A DNA stretch of 64,000 bases from Cycas panzhihuaensis (taxonomy: Eukaryota; Cycadophyta). Position 1 is the first letter of the stretch; each line of letters begins with the position of its first letter. Shown here piece after piece: positions 1 through 11,693 of this stretch. Location of the stretch: the NCBI GenBank assembly GCA_023213395.1, contig CM041465.1, positions 204,731,741 to 204,795,740 on the forward strand, read 5' to 3'. The notes below the pieces were generated by a model that saw only the letters and a list, made by a program, of their open reading frames with translations, searched no databases and had not been told where the DNA came from. A program made the translations under genes and the position numbers.

Positions 1-1409
1 CAACATGTTGATGGGCTTCCACCAAAGAGAAAGATAGAGCATGAAATCACTCTTGTAGGAGATGCACCATTACCTAATGTTGCTTTGTATAGGCACTCCA
101 TTGTAGAAAATAATGAGATAAAGAGGCAAGTTGAGTTACTTGATCAAGGGGTCATAAGACCTTCATGTTCACCTTGTGGGTCACCAATTGTCTTGGTGCC
201 TAAGAAGGATGGAGGATGGAGAATGTGTATAGATTTTCGTGCTTTGAATAAAATTACAATTAAAAATCGCTACCCTTTGCCTCGTATAGATGATTTGCTT
301 GATCAAATTCAGCATGCTTGTTATTTCACTAAATTGGATTTAAAAAGTGGTTATCACCAAGTTAGGGTCAAGGAGGAGGACACATGGAAGACGGCCTTCA
401 AAACAAAGCAAGGACTCTTTGAATGGATGATTATGCCTTTCGGATTCTCTAATCCTCCTCCAACATTCATGAGGCTAATGAATGAAATATTAAGGCCTTA
501 CTTGGATAATTTTGTTGTTGTCTATCTTGATGACATTTTGATTTTCAACAACACATGGGAGGAATATTTGGAAGAGAGAGAAGAAGTTTTAAAGACTATG
601 GCTAAGCATCATTTGAAGCTTAATGTGAAGAAGTGTGAATTTGGCAAGGAGAACTTGATCTTCTTAGGCTTTGTGGTTGGAGGAGGAAAGTTGAGCATTG
701 ATCCACTCAAGACTCAAGCCATCCTCAAATGGCCTAGGCCAACAAACATCACAGAGGTGAGAAGTTTTTTAGGAGCTTGTCAATACTTGAGAAAGCTCAT
801 TCTTCATTTCTCACAGGTTGCAGCACCTCTACATGGATTGACAAAATCTAGTAGAAAGTTTACTTGGGGTTCCAAGGAGGAAGAAGCCTTTCTTCTTTTA
901 AAGAAGAAAATTTGTGAAGCTTAGGTTTTGGCAATGCCAAATTTGCAAAGGCCTTTTGAAGTAGAAGCTGATGCAAGTGGAAATGTGATGGGAGTTGTCC
1001 TTATTCAAGATGGGAAGCCTATTGCATACCATTCAGAAGTCTTCACCCCTCAAGTGAAGAACTACCCAACATATGATCGAGAAATGTTCGCACTTCATCA
1101 AGCATGCAAGCATTGGAAGTCATACTTGCTCGGAAAAGAGGTTGTAGTTCATACCGATCATAAGCCTCTTCAATTTTTACAAACTCAAAGTAAATTACAG
1201 CAAGACACATGAAGTGGATGAGTTATTTACAACAATTCAATATTGTAATTAAGTATAAAAGGGATCTAATAACAAAATTCGATATGTTATCTAGACCACC
1301 TTGTTCCACTTCTTCTTCTACTTTTGTTTGTAGTTCTCTTATGAGTTTGCGGTGGAACCAATGCATCATGAAGAGTACAAAGACTTGTACCATGAAGATG
1401 AAGCTTTGA
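1..1409 (+). pseudogene. gypsy I pol: reverse transcriptase and RNase H
   Basis: The frame is open from base 1 to 924. The RT palm shows VLVPKKDGGWRMCIDFRALN near 190-250, KLDLKSGYHQV near 340 and the catalytic box VVYLDDILIF near 515-545, all intact. A single TAG at 922-924 (EA-stop-VLAMPN, probably an old CAG) separates RT from RNase H. RNase H keeps EADAS, YDREMFAL and VHTDHKPL, matching the gypsy RNase H acidic residues. A one-base frameshift near 1200 breaks it just before HMKWMSYLQQF, and the reading continues in the next frame to about 1300. The product would have been the replication enzyme that copies element RNA into cDNA. Stop and frameshift make it a pseudogene, although the RT core itself is well preserved. 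Confidence 0.9.
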
Positions 1410-1524
1410 AGGAAGAATTAGAGAACCTAGCGAAGGAAGACCTTCCCAAATTGCTTGGAAGGATGGTCTACTTTTCAAAGGGAGCACTCTATGTTCCATC
1501 AAAATGAGACAAGATCAAGTGGCT

Positions 1525-2620
1525 TAGAAGCCCATACTTCTAAAGTAGTGGTCACTTTGGTATAGAGAAGACTTTAGCAAACTTGAGAAGATATGTTGTA
1601 TGGCCAAAAATGCAAAATGATGTAAAAATATGTAAAAGGATGTGTAATGTGTAATACTTCTAAGCCTTCTTCTAGAAAATTAGGATTGTATACACCACTA
1701 CCTATTCCCACTAGGCCTTGGGAAAGTATCTCCATTGATTTTTAGGGGACTTCCCATGACTAGGAAGGGACATGATTATCTTTTGTTGTTGTAGATAGGT
1801 TTAGTAAAATGATATGTCTAATACCTTGTAAGAAGACAATCACAGTGCAGGAGCGGTGAGTTATTCTTCGAGCATGTATGGAAGAATTTTGGCTTGCCTT
1901 CTTCCATCATTTCGGATCGGGACACTCGATTCCTTTCATCATTTTGGAAGTCACTATGGGAGATGATGGATACCAAATTGAAGAGGAGTACAAGTTTCCA
2001 TCCTCAAATAGATGGACAAACCAAGTAGTGAATAGAACTTTGGTACATCTATTGAGGATACAATTCCAAGCATCCAAAGACTTGGGATGAATCATTGGCT
2101 TTTCTACAATTTGCTTTTAATAGAGCAATGCATGCATCACACTCTAAAGCACCTTTTGAAGTTTGTTTGGGATACTTGCCTCAAAGTCCATTTGACTTAG
2201 AGTTTTCCATGCAAGCTAAGGAAGGATCCGTCAAAGAGAAGGAGGAGCATGACAAGGCTTTAAGATACTTGAGAAGATCCAGAGAGTCCACAAAGAAGTA
2301 CATGATCAACTTCTAAGGACTCAACAAAAGTACAAGGAAAGACATGACAAGCATAGGCAAGAGTGTACTTTCCAAGAAGGAGATTTAGTATGGTTATACT
2401 TGAGCAAGGAGAGGTTAAAAGGAGAAGGTAAGAAACTCAAACCTATAAGGTATGGACCATTCAAGATTTTGAGAAAAGTAGGTGGCAATGCTTTCCAACT
2501 TGATCTTCCACCTTATATGCAAATATATTCGAGTAAATGCTGAATACTTAAAACTCTTTGAGCCCTCCATGCTAGATGAGGAACATGACCAGTTCACTTT
2601 ACCTTGATTGATGATTTGTA
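1525..2620 (+). pseudogene. gypsy I integrase and C-terminal region
   Basis: Fragments in alternating frames give the gypsy integrase. They include an H2C2-like linker with GIEKTLANLRRYVVWPKMQ near 1560-1620, the first catalytic Asp in SIDF near 1735, FVVVDRFSKM near 1780, and the second Asp in ISDRDT near 1910. HPQIDGQT follows near 2005-2030, but the residue after it is Asn where the family has the catalytic Glu. Further on are LAFLQFAFNRAMHASHSKAPFE near 2095-2160 and a GDLVW-LSKERLKGEGKKLKP-RYGPF C-terminal module near 2385-2465. No clear chromodomain follows. Several frameshifts and stops make it non-functional. Confidence 0.85.
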
Positions 2621-2816
2621 TTTGGAAAGTGAGGAGCCTCTCAAGGAAGATTGTATCTTGAGAGAAAATCTACCAAAACAAGACATAAGACACATGAATC
2701 TCTCAGATTGGAGTAGCAGGCAATTGCCTAGTAAGGCCAAGTGGTTTAGTAGGCAACAAGGAGAACAACACTTCCCCATCTCCAATTCTAAGCCAAACAG
2801 GAGTTGGCTATTTTCC

Positions 2817-2832
2817 AAGGAAGGGGGAGCCA
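2817..2832 (+). promoter_or_regulatory. Polypurine tract of gypsy I
   Basis: The run aaggaagggggagcca lies immediately before the LTR start TGATC. In LTR retrotransposons such a tract primes plus-strand DNA synthesis. Its position fixes the LTR start at 2833. Confidence 0.75.
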
Positions 2833-3888
2833 TGATCTAGGAGGATCTACCATATGTTTACAGGATGCGGAAAATGCTAGGCATTGGCATAACTAAAGGA
2901 GATATGGCCAAATGGTATCAAAATTCTATGAAATTTTGTTTAAAGGGATAAGACACATCCCACTAGATGTGTACAAAAGGTGGGGTTCAGAAAATATCAT
3001 TTGATTAGAGTTCAAGCCTTGTCTTTGCATAAAAATTAATCCCACAACTAGCAGAAAAAAAAATAGAAAATATATATTATCATTATATGAATAGAACCAT
3101 GGCCAAATGACATCCAAATGAGCTAAAATTTTGAGGAAGCGGAGGAGACATGCGTTCCTATATGTGTACCAAATTTGAACTGAATTGGAGTCCGTTAAAG
3201 TCAGTTACAAGCCGCAACTTTTAAGAATTGCATGAAGGCCACTTGGACAGCAGAAAAACAGCAAATACATATTATTATTAAATGAATAAAAATGTAGTCA
3301 AATGACATCCAAATGAGCTAAAAATTTGAGGAAGCTGAGGGGACATGCGTACCTATATGTGTACCAAATTTGAGCCAAATTGGAGTACGTTAATATCTGT
3401 TACAAGCTGTAACTTTTTAAGAATTGTATGAAGGCCACTTGGACAACATGCATTCTGGTGGTTAGTGGTTATACTTGCATGATTGCCACTTGTTAAACAT
3501 GTAATTCAGGTTTCTTTCTATAAATTGAGCCCTTCTACAGGTTGGAGAGGTGGTTCTTGGAGACTTGACTTGGGAAGCATCCTTGGAGAGGCATTTGGAG
3601 GGTTGGAGTCCCCCTTATGGTATAATTGTAACATTTATTCCTTGTAATTTTACCATTCTTTTGCTAGTTGATTTCTCCACCATTAAATGGAGATTTTCAT
3701 GGTTTAATAAAAGTATTACTCCTCATACTTTTGGATGAATGTCAAGAATAAATGATTTGGTGTAGAATTTTCCTTTCATGGGCTCATTGTTGTTTTGATG
3801 TTATTGAGCTTTCTACACTAACTCCCAGGATCTCAAGGAGGAAAGGTTGATAATTGATTTCTTCACCAACTAATCTCTTTTGGGATCA
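2833..3888 (+). repeat. 3' LTR of gypsy I
   Basis: The LTR begins TGATC directly after the polypurine tract and ends GATCA at 3888, a 5-bp inverted terminal repeat. It is about 1,056 bp long. The right end is supported independently: the next bases resume LINE B coding sequence in the middle of its RNase H. Near 3518-3530 it contains tctataaattgag, a TATA-like signal, and an AT-rich stretch with aataaa-type poly(A) signals around 3707 and 3750. The left part is built from three roughly 195-bp units. The partner 5' LTR is outside the window, so divergence cannot be measured. Confidence 0.75.
2906..3490 (+). repeat. Three tandem ~195-bp units inside the LTR
   Basis: The phrase ggccaaatg recurs, with variation, at 2906, 3101 and 3296, an exact 195-bp spacing. 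Each unit continues with a version of catccaaatgagctaaaa and, in the last two, acatgcgt and ccacttggaca. Units 2 and 3 are close; unit 1 is clearly more diverged. Such arrays in LTR U3 regions often carry repeated enhancer elements, but no specific binding site is identified here. Confidence 0.8.
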
Positions 3889-5903
3889 AACTGCTCCATC
3901 AAAGTTAATTTTAATCCAAGTTACCTTAGGTGGTGTCCAGATAGTCCCCCTCCTCTTCTCGATCCCTCCCTTTGGTCGACCAATTCCCCACTCGTCTAGA
4001 ATGCTATCTCCCCCCTTAGGAATCCTGTCCTCCTTTGGGGGTTTTAATATCTCTAAAATGCCCTTCCTAATCTCGACGAACAATTTTTTGTTATCCATCT
4101 CTTTACCTTGAAAAATTCTCCTATTACGCTCCTTCCATATATACCAAGTACCTACCGGGAGAATAAACTTCCAAAACCTTCCCAACATTTTACTCTTAAA
4201 TGGAGAGGCCCATGTTAGCCATTGATCCCGCAGAGACTTGGAAGAAACCTATTATGTGCCCAATCTTGACTAGAAACCTCCCCATATCCCCCTAGAATAG
4301 GGGCAGTGTATATTGAGGTGGTCCAGGGACTCAGCCTCCTCCCTGCATAATTCGCACCTGCTGGCCAGATAAAAACCTCGATTCAGGAGGTTATCCAATG
4401 TTAAAAGTTTGTTTTGTAGACATAGCCACCAAAAAGCTGCTATCTTTGGGATAAGCCCCAGCTTTCAAACCCCGGCCAACATGTCATTCTTAGTCCATCA
4501 TTCTCTCATCATCAGCAAATTATAACCCTCTTAACCACGTAGGACCCTGATGATAATAGGGACCAAACCAGGGTATCTGGTGGGGCCTTCTTAGGGATAT
4601 ATTGGTGTTTTAAAATCCCTTTTATTCTCTGAATCTCCTCCTCGAAACCTTGCAGATCATCAAATGTTCTCCATTGCCTATTCTTACCTTGTCCCACCCA
4701 ATAGTACTTAACTAGTGCATCGTAAGTATCCTCACAGACCCTCTGCAAATTACCAATATCTAACATCTCACCCAACCTAGAGGAGCCGCACCATTTGTCT
4801 TCCCAAAATCTTATGCTTTCACTGTTCCCCAATTTCCATCGGATGCCATTGCACAAGATAGATTGCGAGGACCAGATAGCTTTCCAAATGGAGGAAATAG
4901 AGGTCTCAGTCACCTCATCCTTTAGGAAATGCTTATCCCCTAAATATTTCCTAACTATGATTTTTCCCCATATAGAGCCTGCCTCTTTGGTTAATCTCCA
5001 TCCCGTCTTAGCAAGGAGAGCTCCATTGAAGAGTCGCAGTCTCCTAACATTAAACCCTCCTGCCCACTTGGGCTTGAAAACCTTTTCCCAGGACACTAGA
5101 TGGAATCTGTTTTTATCTTCAGCCCCGGACCATAGAAATTTCTTTATAATGCCTTCAAGAGTTGAAATAACTTTGCCCGACATCTTGAATAAGGACATTT
5201 GGTAGACTGGAATACTCTGAAGAGAGGCCACGACAAGCTGGATCTTCCTAGCCCAACTTAGTAGCTCCCCTTTCCAACCTGCCAGCTTCCTATTGAACCT
5301 TCCCATAATAGGGTCCCACAAGTTCTTATCCATCTTTCCCACAAAAAGGGGCATCCCCAGATAAGAGGCAGGAAGATGTCTATTGGAAATCTCCAAAACC
5401 CTACTGATCCTCCTCTGCAACCTCTCCAGAGTATTGATGAAGAAAACTAAGCTCTTATCCAGGTTAACTCTTTGATTAGAAGCCTGCTCATAGGCCTTAA
5501 GACCATCTTTCAGGGCACGAGCCTCACCAAGGGAAGCCCTGCTCAGAAAGATGTTATCGTCGACAAACTAGTGATGAACAATATTTTTCAAGTTGGATGA
5601 GGGCTTCAATGTTGATACCCACCCTATCCTCTTAGCTTCCTCTGTAGCCCTCCCTAACAATTCCGCCATTATGATAAAGAGGAAGGGCGATAGAGGATCT
5701 TCTTGTCTTAGCCCCCTATATCCACGAAATAACGATGTTGACCTACCATTTAGAATCACCGAGAACGATATACTAGATATACAACATCGCATCCATTCCC
5801 TCCAAACCTCCCCAAAACCAAACGCTTTCAGACAATCCAACAGACAATCCCATGCCACCCAATCATAGGCCTTAAACATATCTATTTTTATTATCATACC
5901 TGC
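3889..5903 (-). pseudogene. LINE B ORF2, RT to RNase H start
   Basis: Read on the minus strand from 5903. It begins in the RT palm (GMIIKIDMFKAYDWVAWD) and continues GYRGLRQEDPLSPFLFI, then the catalytic box as H-stop-FVDDN near 5560-5575. The TAG there replaces the Gln present in LINE A. The same frame continues through ASYLGMPLFVGKMDKN to 4512 with no other stop, then a frameshift near 4510-4530. The zf-RVT zinc-binding region (near 4340-4480) and WYIWKERNRRIF (near 4110-4150) follow. RNase H begins at INFDGA at 3890-3905 and is cut by gypsy I. Function was target-primed reverse transcription of LINE RNA. The protein is close to that of LINE A, so the two belong to one family. Confidence 0.9.
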
Positions 5904-5905
5904 TT
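5891..5905. repeat. LINE A target-site duplication, left copy
   Basis: The string ttatcatacctgctt here is identical to 12158-12172. The last two T bases may belong to the poly(T) run, so the duplication is 13 to 15 bp. Both copies encode the LINE B residues AGMI on the minus strand, which proves the insertion point. Confidence 0.92.
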
Positions 5906-5917
5906 TTTTTTTTTTTT

Positions 5918-5933
5918 GATATGGTAAAAAATG
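5918..5933 (-). other. LINE A 3'-terminal motif
   Basis: On the minus strand this reads cattttttaccatatc and runs straight into the poly(A) tail. LINE C ends with the same 16-mer except one base (31014-31029). A conserved 3' end just before the tail is a candidate for RT recognition of the template or for 3'-end formation; that role is inferred. Confidence 0.7.
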
Positions 5934-6046
5934 ATATTCTAGGGGTTTTATCTGGGCCCCCAAAACCTGTACATCAAGCCACATGGCTTAGCAGATCTGA
6001 CCATGACAGGCCCATGGTCTAGCCCAATAACTATCTCCCATCCTCC

Positions 6047-9000
6047 TCAATTAGCCTCACCAATATGTGCTTCAGCCTTGACCAGTCTCAGTAACTCCTC
6101 TGGATAATCCCCTTTCCAAACCCTTGTACTCTTATTTACCACGGCCCAGTTTGCCAACCAATCGGCTGCCATATTCCCTTCCCTAAACGTATGTTGAACC
6201 TGAACATCAGCTTTGAATCTCAAAATGTCCTGGGCATCCCTGAAAATATCTGCGTTGTCCCATCCCGATACCGCTTCCCCTTTCAAGCATTTTATGACAT
6301 ACATAGAATCCCCCTCTATGATCACCTTCTGGACTCCTCCCTCGTCCAATAGGGTAATCGCTCTCATCATGGCCCGCACCTCAGCCTTCTGGTTCGTATG
6401 GATTCCAATGTACTCCGCAAAGGCCCAACTCAAGTTACCGTCATGATCCCTAAACAGACCTCCACCACCCGCCTCTCCGGGGTTTCCTTTGGCCGCTCCA
6501 TCAAAGTTCACCTTTCCCCACTGATAATCTGGAGGATGCCATTTAACATCCCTGTACCTCTCCCTGGTCCCCCTCTGGGGGACAATACCCCATTCTTTCA
6601 TGATACCTTCTTCCCCCACTGGAATCCTGTCCCCTTTAGGCACCTCAACCATTTCTAAAATGCCTTTTCTAATCTCCCCTAGCAAGGACCAGCAATCCTT
6701 CTCTCTTCCCTCAAAGATCCTCCTATTTCGTTCTTTCCAAATGTACCAAGAGCTAACCGGTAAGATCATCCTCCAGATTCTTTTAAGGGTTTTACTTTTA
6801 AAGGGAGAAATCCAAGCTTTCCACCGGATGCGAAAGGGATTTTGAAGAGACCTGTGCCATCCCCAGGCCAGTAAATTACTCCATATGCCCACCGAGTAGG
6901 GGCAATGGATACTGAGGTGATCCAGGGTTTCTCGTCCCTCTTCAGAGCACACACACTGCTAGCCAATTGGAAGCCCCTTTTGATAGATTATCCAGTAAGT
7001 AATTTGTTGGAGGCACAATCACTGAGCGACTATTTTAGGAAGAATTCCTAACTTCCAAACCCCAGCTAACATATCATTCCTGACCCATCCTTCCCCGCCA
7101 AATTTAAGATTATAACCCTCTTTAACCGAATAAGAGCCCGATGCCGAGGCAGGCCAAACCAGCATGTCAAGCCCAGACCTCTTCGGAATGTACTGGTTCC
7201 CTAATATCTCCCTAACTCTTTGAATCCCGTCCTCAAAGCCTTGCAAGTCCTCAAAGGATCTCCATCTCCTATCCTTGCCTTGCCCTACCCAGTAATCTTT
7301 TACTAACGTACCATAACGGGTTACACATTCCCTCTGCAAATCACCGATGTTAGGAAGCTCCTCTAATTTGGATTGCCCGCACCATCTGTCCTCCCAGAAC
7401 TTTATGCTTTCTCCATCCCCCAACTTCCATCTCACACCTTCGCGCAGGAGAGACCTAGCTGACCTAATGGCCCTCCATATCAGGGAGCCCTCCAAGCAGT
7501 GCCCCTCCTCCAGCAAAAAGTGATTGTCCCCCATATACTTCCTAGCCAGAATTCTCCCCCAAACCGCATCAGCTTCTTTGGTGAGTCTCCACCCCATCTT
7601 AGCCAAAAGAGCTTCATTGAAGAAGCCCAATCTTCGACCGAGGCCCCAGCCCACTTGGGTTTGCAAACCCTCTCCCATGACACTAGATGGAATCTCCTTT
7701 TTTCTTCAGACCCTGACCAAAGAAATCTCTTCATGATCCCCTCTAAAGTGGAAATAACCTTGCTTGGCATCTTAAAGACTGTCATCTGATAAACTGGGAT
7801 ACTCTGCAGGGAAGCCACTACAAGTTGAATTTTCCCTACCCAGCTGAGAAGAGCCCCTTTCCACCCCGCAAGCTTCTTATTGAATCTACTCACTACGGGG
7901 TCCCACAGAGACTGCGCCATCTTATCCACAAATAAAGGCATACCGAGATAAGAGCCAGGGAGGGCGCCCCTGGCCATCGCCAAAATCCTACTTATTCTTC
8001 TCTGCTGCCCCTCCGGGGTATTAATAAAGAAAGCCGAGCTTTTGTCCAGGTTGATTTTCTGATTTGTAGCCTTTTCATAAGCCTGAAGGCCCAATTTTAG
8101 AGCCCTGGCCTCCTCCAAGGAGGCCCTGCACAAAAAAATGTTGTCATCAACGAACTGATGGAGCACAATATTATCCAGGTTGGAGGTGGCTCTCAAACCA
8201 TTTAGCCTTCCCAATCGCTGAGCCTCTAGAGTAGCCCTACCTAACATTTCGGCCATGATAATGAAAAGGAAAGGGGAGAGGGGATCACCTTGCCTCAAAC
8301 CCCTAGACCCACAAAAGAAAGGGGTCGACCTGCCATTAATCAAAGACCGAAAAGGAAACATTAGATACACAACATTTCATCCAATCTCTCCACACCTCCC
8401 CGAATCCAAACGCCTCGAGACAATCTAGTAGACAGTCCCACGCCACTCTGTCATAGGCTTTTGACATGTCTATTTTAATTATCATTCCCGCCTCCTTACG
8501 ATGGAGCGTCAAATGTAGGGTTTCGTGGACAATTACAATACCGTCCGTAATTTGTCTACCTTTCACAAAACCATCTTGGTTAGGAGAAATAACCCCCGGT
8601 AAAGTCTCCCTCAGACGATTTGCTAGCACTTTGGACAGTATCTTGTATTTTACATTGCATAAGCTTATAGGTCTGAAGTCTTCCATAACTTCCACCCCCT
8701 CTCTCTTCGGTATCAAAGCCAGAAAAGTGGCTTGCCACTCCTTCAAAATTGTGCGCCTTGAGCAAAATTCATTAAGCGCCAACATCAGGTCCTCCTTGAT
8801 TATCTCCCAGAACTCTTGGAAAAAGCCTGGAGGGAAACCGTCTGGCCCAGGCACCTTATCCCTCCCCATCTTGAATACAACCTTCTCCACCTCCTCCTGA
8901 GTAAAAGGATCTGTCAATTTTTTATTAAGGTCCTCCGTAATCACGCTCGGGATATGTTGTAGAAGAGCATACGAGGCGGGGTCACAGCACCACAGCTCTG

Positions 9001-10220
9001 TGAATAGTTCCTTGAAGTATTCCATCGCAATACCACCAATCTGATCCTCAGCCTCATACAACACCCCACTCCTACTACGAATTTTAGTAATCTTATTATG
9101 AGTCCTATGTCTCATCGTAGAAAGGTGAAAAAACTTGGTGTTTCTATCCCCCTCCCTCAACCACTGCTCTCTGGATTTCTGCTTCCAAAAGATCTCCTCC
9201 CTCTCCAACACCTCCTCGAGTTTCCTGGAGGTGGAGAGTTCCTTAATGCCCAGATCCTGGGATCTGCCTTCGATCTGGATCCTATCCTCAATTTCTTTGA
9301 GCTCCTCTATCAGACCGCCCTTATTCTCAAAAATGTTTCCGAAGACCTCCCTGTTCCAGACCTTGATTTGACGCTTGATCCAGTTCAGTTTCTTCGAAAA
9401 CCTGTACATGGCACAACCCTGGACCTGGACACTCCACCAGTCTTGGATCCTATCCCTCAAGTCTGAGTGCTTCAGCCACATTAATTCAAAACGAAAAGGA
9501 GCCCCTTTAGTCGATGCTGGAGAGGACCCCTCCAGAATAAGAGGCGAATGGTCCAACCCAAATTTCGGCAGCGCTTCCAATCTAACACCTTCAAAATGAC
9601 AGGCCCATTCATAGTTTGTTAACATCCTGTCCAGCCTGCATTGAATATGGTTAAGACCTAACCTCCTATTGGACCAAGTGAACCTGGCTCCTCTAAGGGG
9701 AACATCCATCAAGCCTCCCGATCAGAAAACACACCTAAATCGGTCATACTTACGGTCCACCCACCTTGCCCCCTTTCTTCTCATCCGGCTTGGGGAGAAT
9801 TAAAGTCCCTCCCACCATCCACTGCCGCCCAATCTTTATGGAGCTCCACCAGCTCTCCCATAATCTCCTTCTACTTTCAGCAAGCGTGGGGGCATAGACG
9901 TTTGTGATCCAATACTCCTTGTTGGTCAGGAGACTGACCAAACCAATGGTTATGAAGTGCTCAGTCTTGCACAGCTCATAACCTCTCCATCTTTTAGGGT
10001 TCCAGAGAGAGGCCAATCCCCCTGAACTCGCCAAACCTGCACTAGTCTTCCTCTCGCCTCTTCTCCACACCTTATTGAGAACCTCTGTCTCCCTTATGCA
10101 CTCCAATTTGGTTTCCTGCAAAAGAATAAGATCAGGCTCTAACCTGATCCTTAATTCTCTGACCATTCTCTGCTTAGATGGGGCGTTTAACCCCCTAATG
10201 TTCCATGATAGGACTTTCAT
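6047..10220 (-). pseudogene. LINE A ORF2: endonuclease-RT-RNase H
   Basis: The ATG at 10220 (MKVLSWNIRGLNAP) lies 12 bases after the ORF1 stop. The endonuclease shows LLQETKLE near 10105-10125 and a C-terminal LDHSPL near 9545, where the family has SDH. A one-base deletion near 9800 destroys its GDFN motif, with further frameshifts to about 9712. RT runs from about 8930: PGPDGFPPGFF, DFRPISLCNVKYKILSKVLA, KIDMSKAYDRVAWD, a frameshift near 8340-8370, RGLRQGDPLSPFLF, then FVDDN near 8145. PKWAG near 7650 precedes another frameshift. A zf-RVT domain (Cys/His cluster near 6905-6950) and WYIWKERNRRIF follow. RNase H has FDGAAKGNPGEAGG, KAEVRAM, EGDSMYV and AADWLAN, keeping all four acidic residues. 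This enzyme nicks target DNA and copies the RNA in place. Confidence 0.93.
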
Positions 10221-10232
10221 CCAGAACACACA

Positions 10233-11693
10233 TCATCCTTTCCTGCTCCTGAGGTTGGGGCCTTCTGCCACCCCCCCCTCTTTTAATGTACTCTGAAGGC
10301 CCATGTCTATTTGTGCTTGAGTTTCTTTCTCTCTCGTAACCTTCTTAGGGGGTCTGCCCACCTTCTTCTCCAACCCGTAATCTGGTGCCCTCCTCGCTTC
10401 TGTTGTTTTTGAGACCCATTTACGAGTCCCTCCTCCCCCTTTCTCTGCTTCACCTTTAGGTCCTGCTCCTCCTTGGGCCACAAGACCGATCTGGCGCGCC
10501 TCCTGGGTCGCTTCTCTCAGACTCCTATCCTCAGGCTCAGACAAATAATCCTCTAGATCCCAGTTTATGTTCTTAACAATGCCTGCCAATGCCGCGTCAA
10601 CATTGACGGAGGAGCGCCACCGCCTGTGGTCCTCAGGTAGATCTTTATGAACCACGTAATCATCACGAAATCGAATCGAGCCTAGGGCCTGACAACCATC
10701 CAAAACCAAACTAGAATCCTTCCCAGACTCCATCGCCACCTGACTCCTATGTCCAACTTCCAAGTGATCGATGGAGAGGTGAAGTGCTGTCATCATCGCG
10801 CCAGCTTGAACCTGACTTTTCACACTACTAGATGGACCGAGAGCAACGGGCACCTTGCTCGAAGTCCCCACAGCTTCCTCGGCACTACAAAACTCCTTAC
10901 CTGAACTTTCAGGTGCCCTTATTTCGTCATTCGCCATCCCAGGCCCCTGAATGTCCTCACTCTAAAGAACCCCTGGACATTGAAAGGGAAGATGTCCCTT
11001 GCTCTTGCAGTTAGCATACCTGAAACCCTCCGTTTCATAAAATAGGTCTTGGATGATAGATCTACCATCCGACTCAATTTCAACCTCGGCCGGGAATTCA
11101 CCGTCTAACTTTGCCAAAGCACAAAATTAGGCATTCATCAATCTAGATCTATGCCTAGTGGCTGAGTCCCAGGCTAAAAGAGGCCCAATCAATCTAGCCG
11201 CTCCTTTCACCGTCTCCGGGTTCCAGAAATGCAAGGGGAGCCCAGGAAGTTAGACCCACACCGGGGCTTGTTTCACCACAGGAGTTCCCGGATCGAAGTC
11301 AGGGTGCCATTTCTCCAATGACATAGCCTTCCTTCCAAACATCCAATGGGACTTTAACAAGATGGGAATCATGTCTTCTTGATTTAAAAATCTAAAAAGG
11401 ACACAACCTTTTGGTAGTGCCATAACTTGGACAGGGTTTCTGGTCTTCCATTTATTTTTGATCCACTCTCTTATAACATCCAAGCCTGGCCTGGGGCCCG
11501 TAAACCTTCCCACCAGGCTATACTCCCAAGATCTTGAATAGTTTTTCTTACTTCTTTGAATGGTGAGTTTATATCTATTTCCAGTCTTGGCCGAGATAAT
11601 GTCTTGTTCTTCATAATTTCCAGTTCTTACAACATCTAGATAGGATCTCCCCGAGGGAGAAAACTGAGTCTGGTTCTGGTATGACAGTATCAT
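10233..11693 (-). pseudogene. LINE A ORF1, DUF4283-like RNA-binding protein
   Basis: One minus-strand frame runs from 11693 to a TGA at 10235-10233, about 486 codons, with three internal stops near 11250, 11130 and 10965. The N-terminal third matches the DUF4283 region of plant LINE ORF1 proteins: GRSYLDVVRTGN, LVGRFTGPRPGLDVIREW, NKWKTRNPVQVMALPKGC, SHWMFGRKAMSLEKWHPDFD. A zinc-knuckle remnant near 10980-11020 (NCKSKGHLPFQC) keeps Cys-His-Cys, but the first Cys is Tyr. The C-terminal third is hydrophilic and charged. ORF1 proteins coat LINE RNA and accompany it to the target. ORF2 follows 12 bases later, so it was probably translated by termination-reinitiation. Confidence 0.85.

Larger units (their letters stand above)
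1..3888 (+). mobile_element. Ty3/gypsy retrotransposon I, 3' part
   Basis: The 3' portion of a plus-strand Ty3/gypsy element enters from the left edge. Domain order is RT, RNase H, zinc-binding H2C2 plus integrase, integrase C-terminal region, polypurine tract, 3' LTR. RT before integrase is the gypsy order. Gag, protease and the 5' LTR lie outside the window. The LTR ends at 3888 and is followed at once by LINE B sequence, broken inside the LINE RNase H motif FDGA. The element therefore sits inside LINE B, and aactg at 3889-3893 should be one copy of its 5-bp target duplication. Several stops and a frameshift show that it is dead. Confidence 0.88.
3889..5905 (-). mobile_element. LINE B, 3' segment (interrupted)
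   Basis: This is the downstream half of a minus-strand L1-type LINE whose upstream half lies at 12158-12645, separated by LINE A. The join is seamless at the protein level: the codons for AGMI occur on both sides of LINE A as its target duplication. The lower end is cut at 3889 by gypsy I inside the RNase H motif, so the LINE's own 3' end should lie left of the window, beyond the gypsy 5' LTR. Confidence 0.88.

Noticed and set aside
3811-3817. Alternative right end of the gypsy I LTR at ttctaca (3817)
   Set aside because: It ends in CA, but the 71 bases after it do not belong to LINE B. The end GATCA at 3888 mirrors the start TGATC and abuts LINE B sequence exactly.
8466-9599. Plus-strand open frames of 70-144 codons across LINE A
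   Set aside because: They are antisense to well-supported RT and endonuclease frames and match no family.
10832-11101. Open frames of 60 codons on both strands at the ORF1 middle
   Set aside because: Shadows: the real ORF1 frame passes through with three stops and joins the segments at 11250 and 10937 in register.
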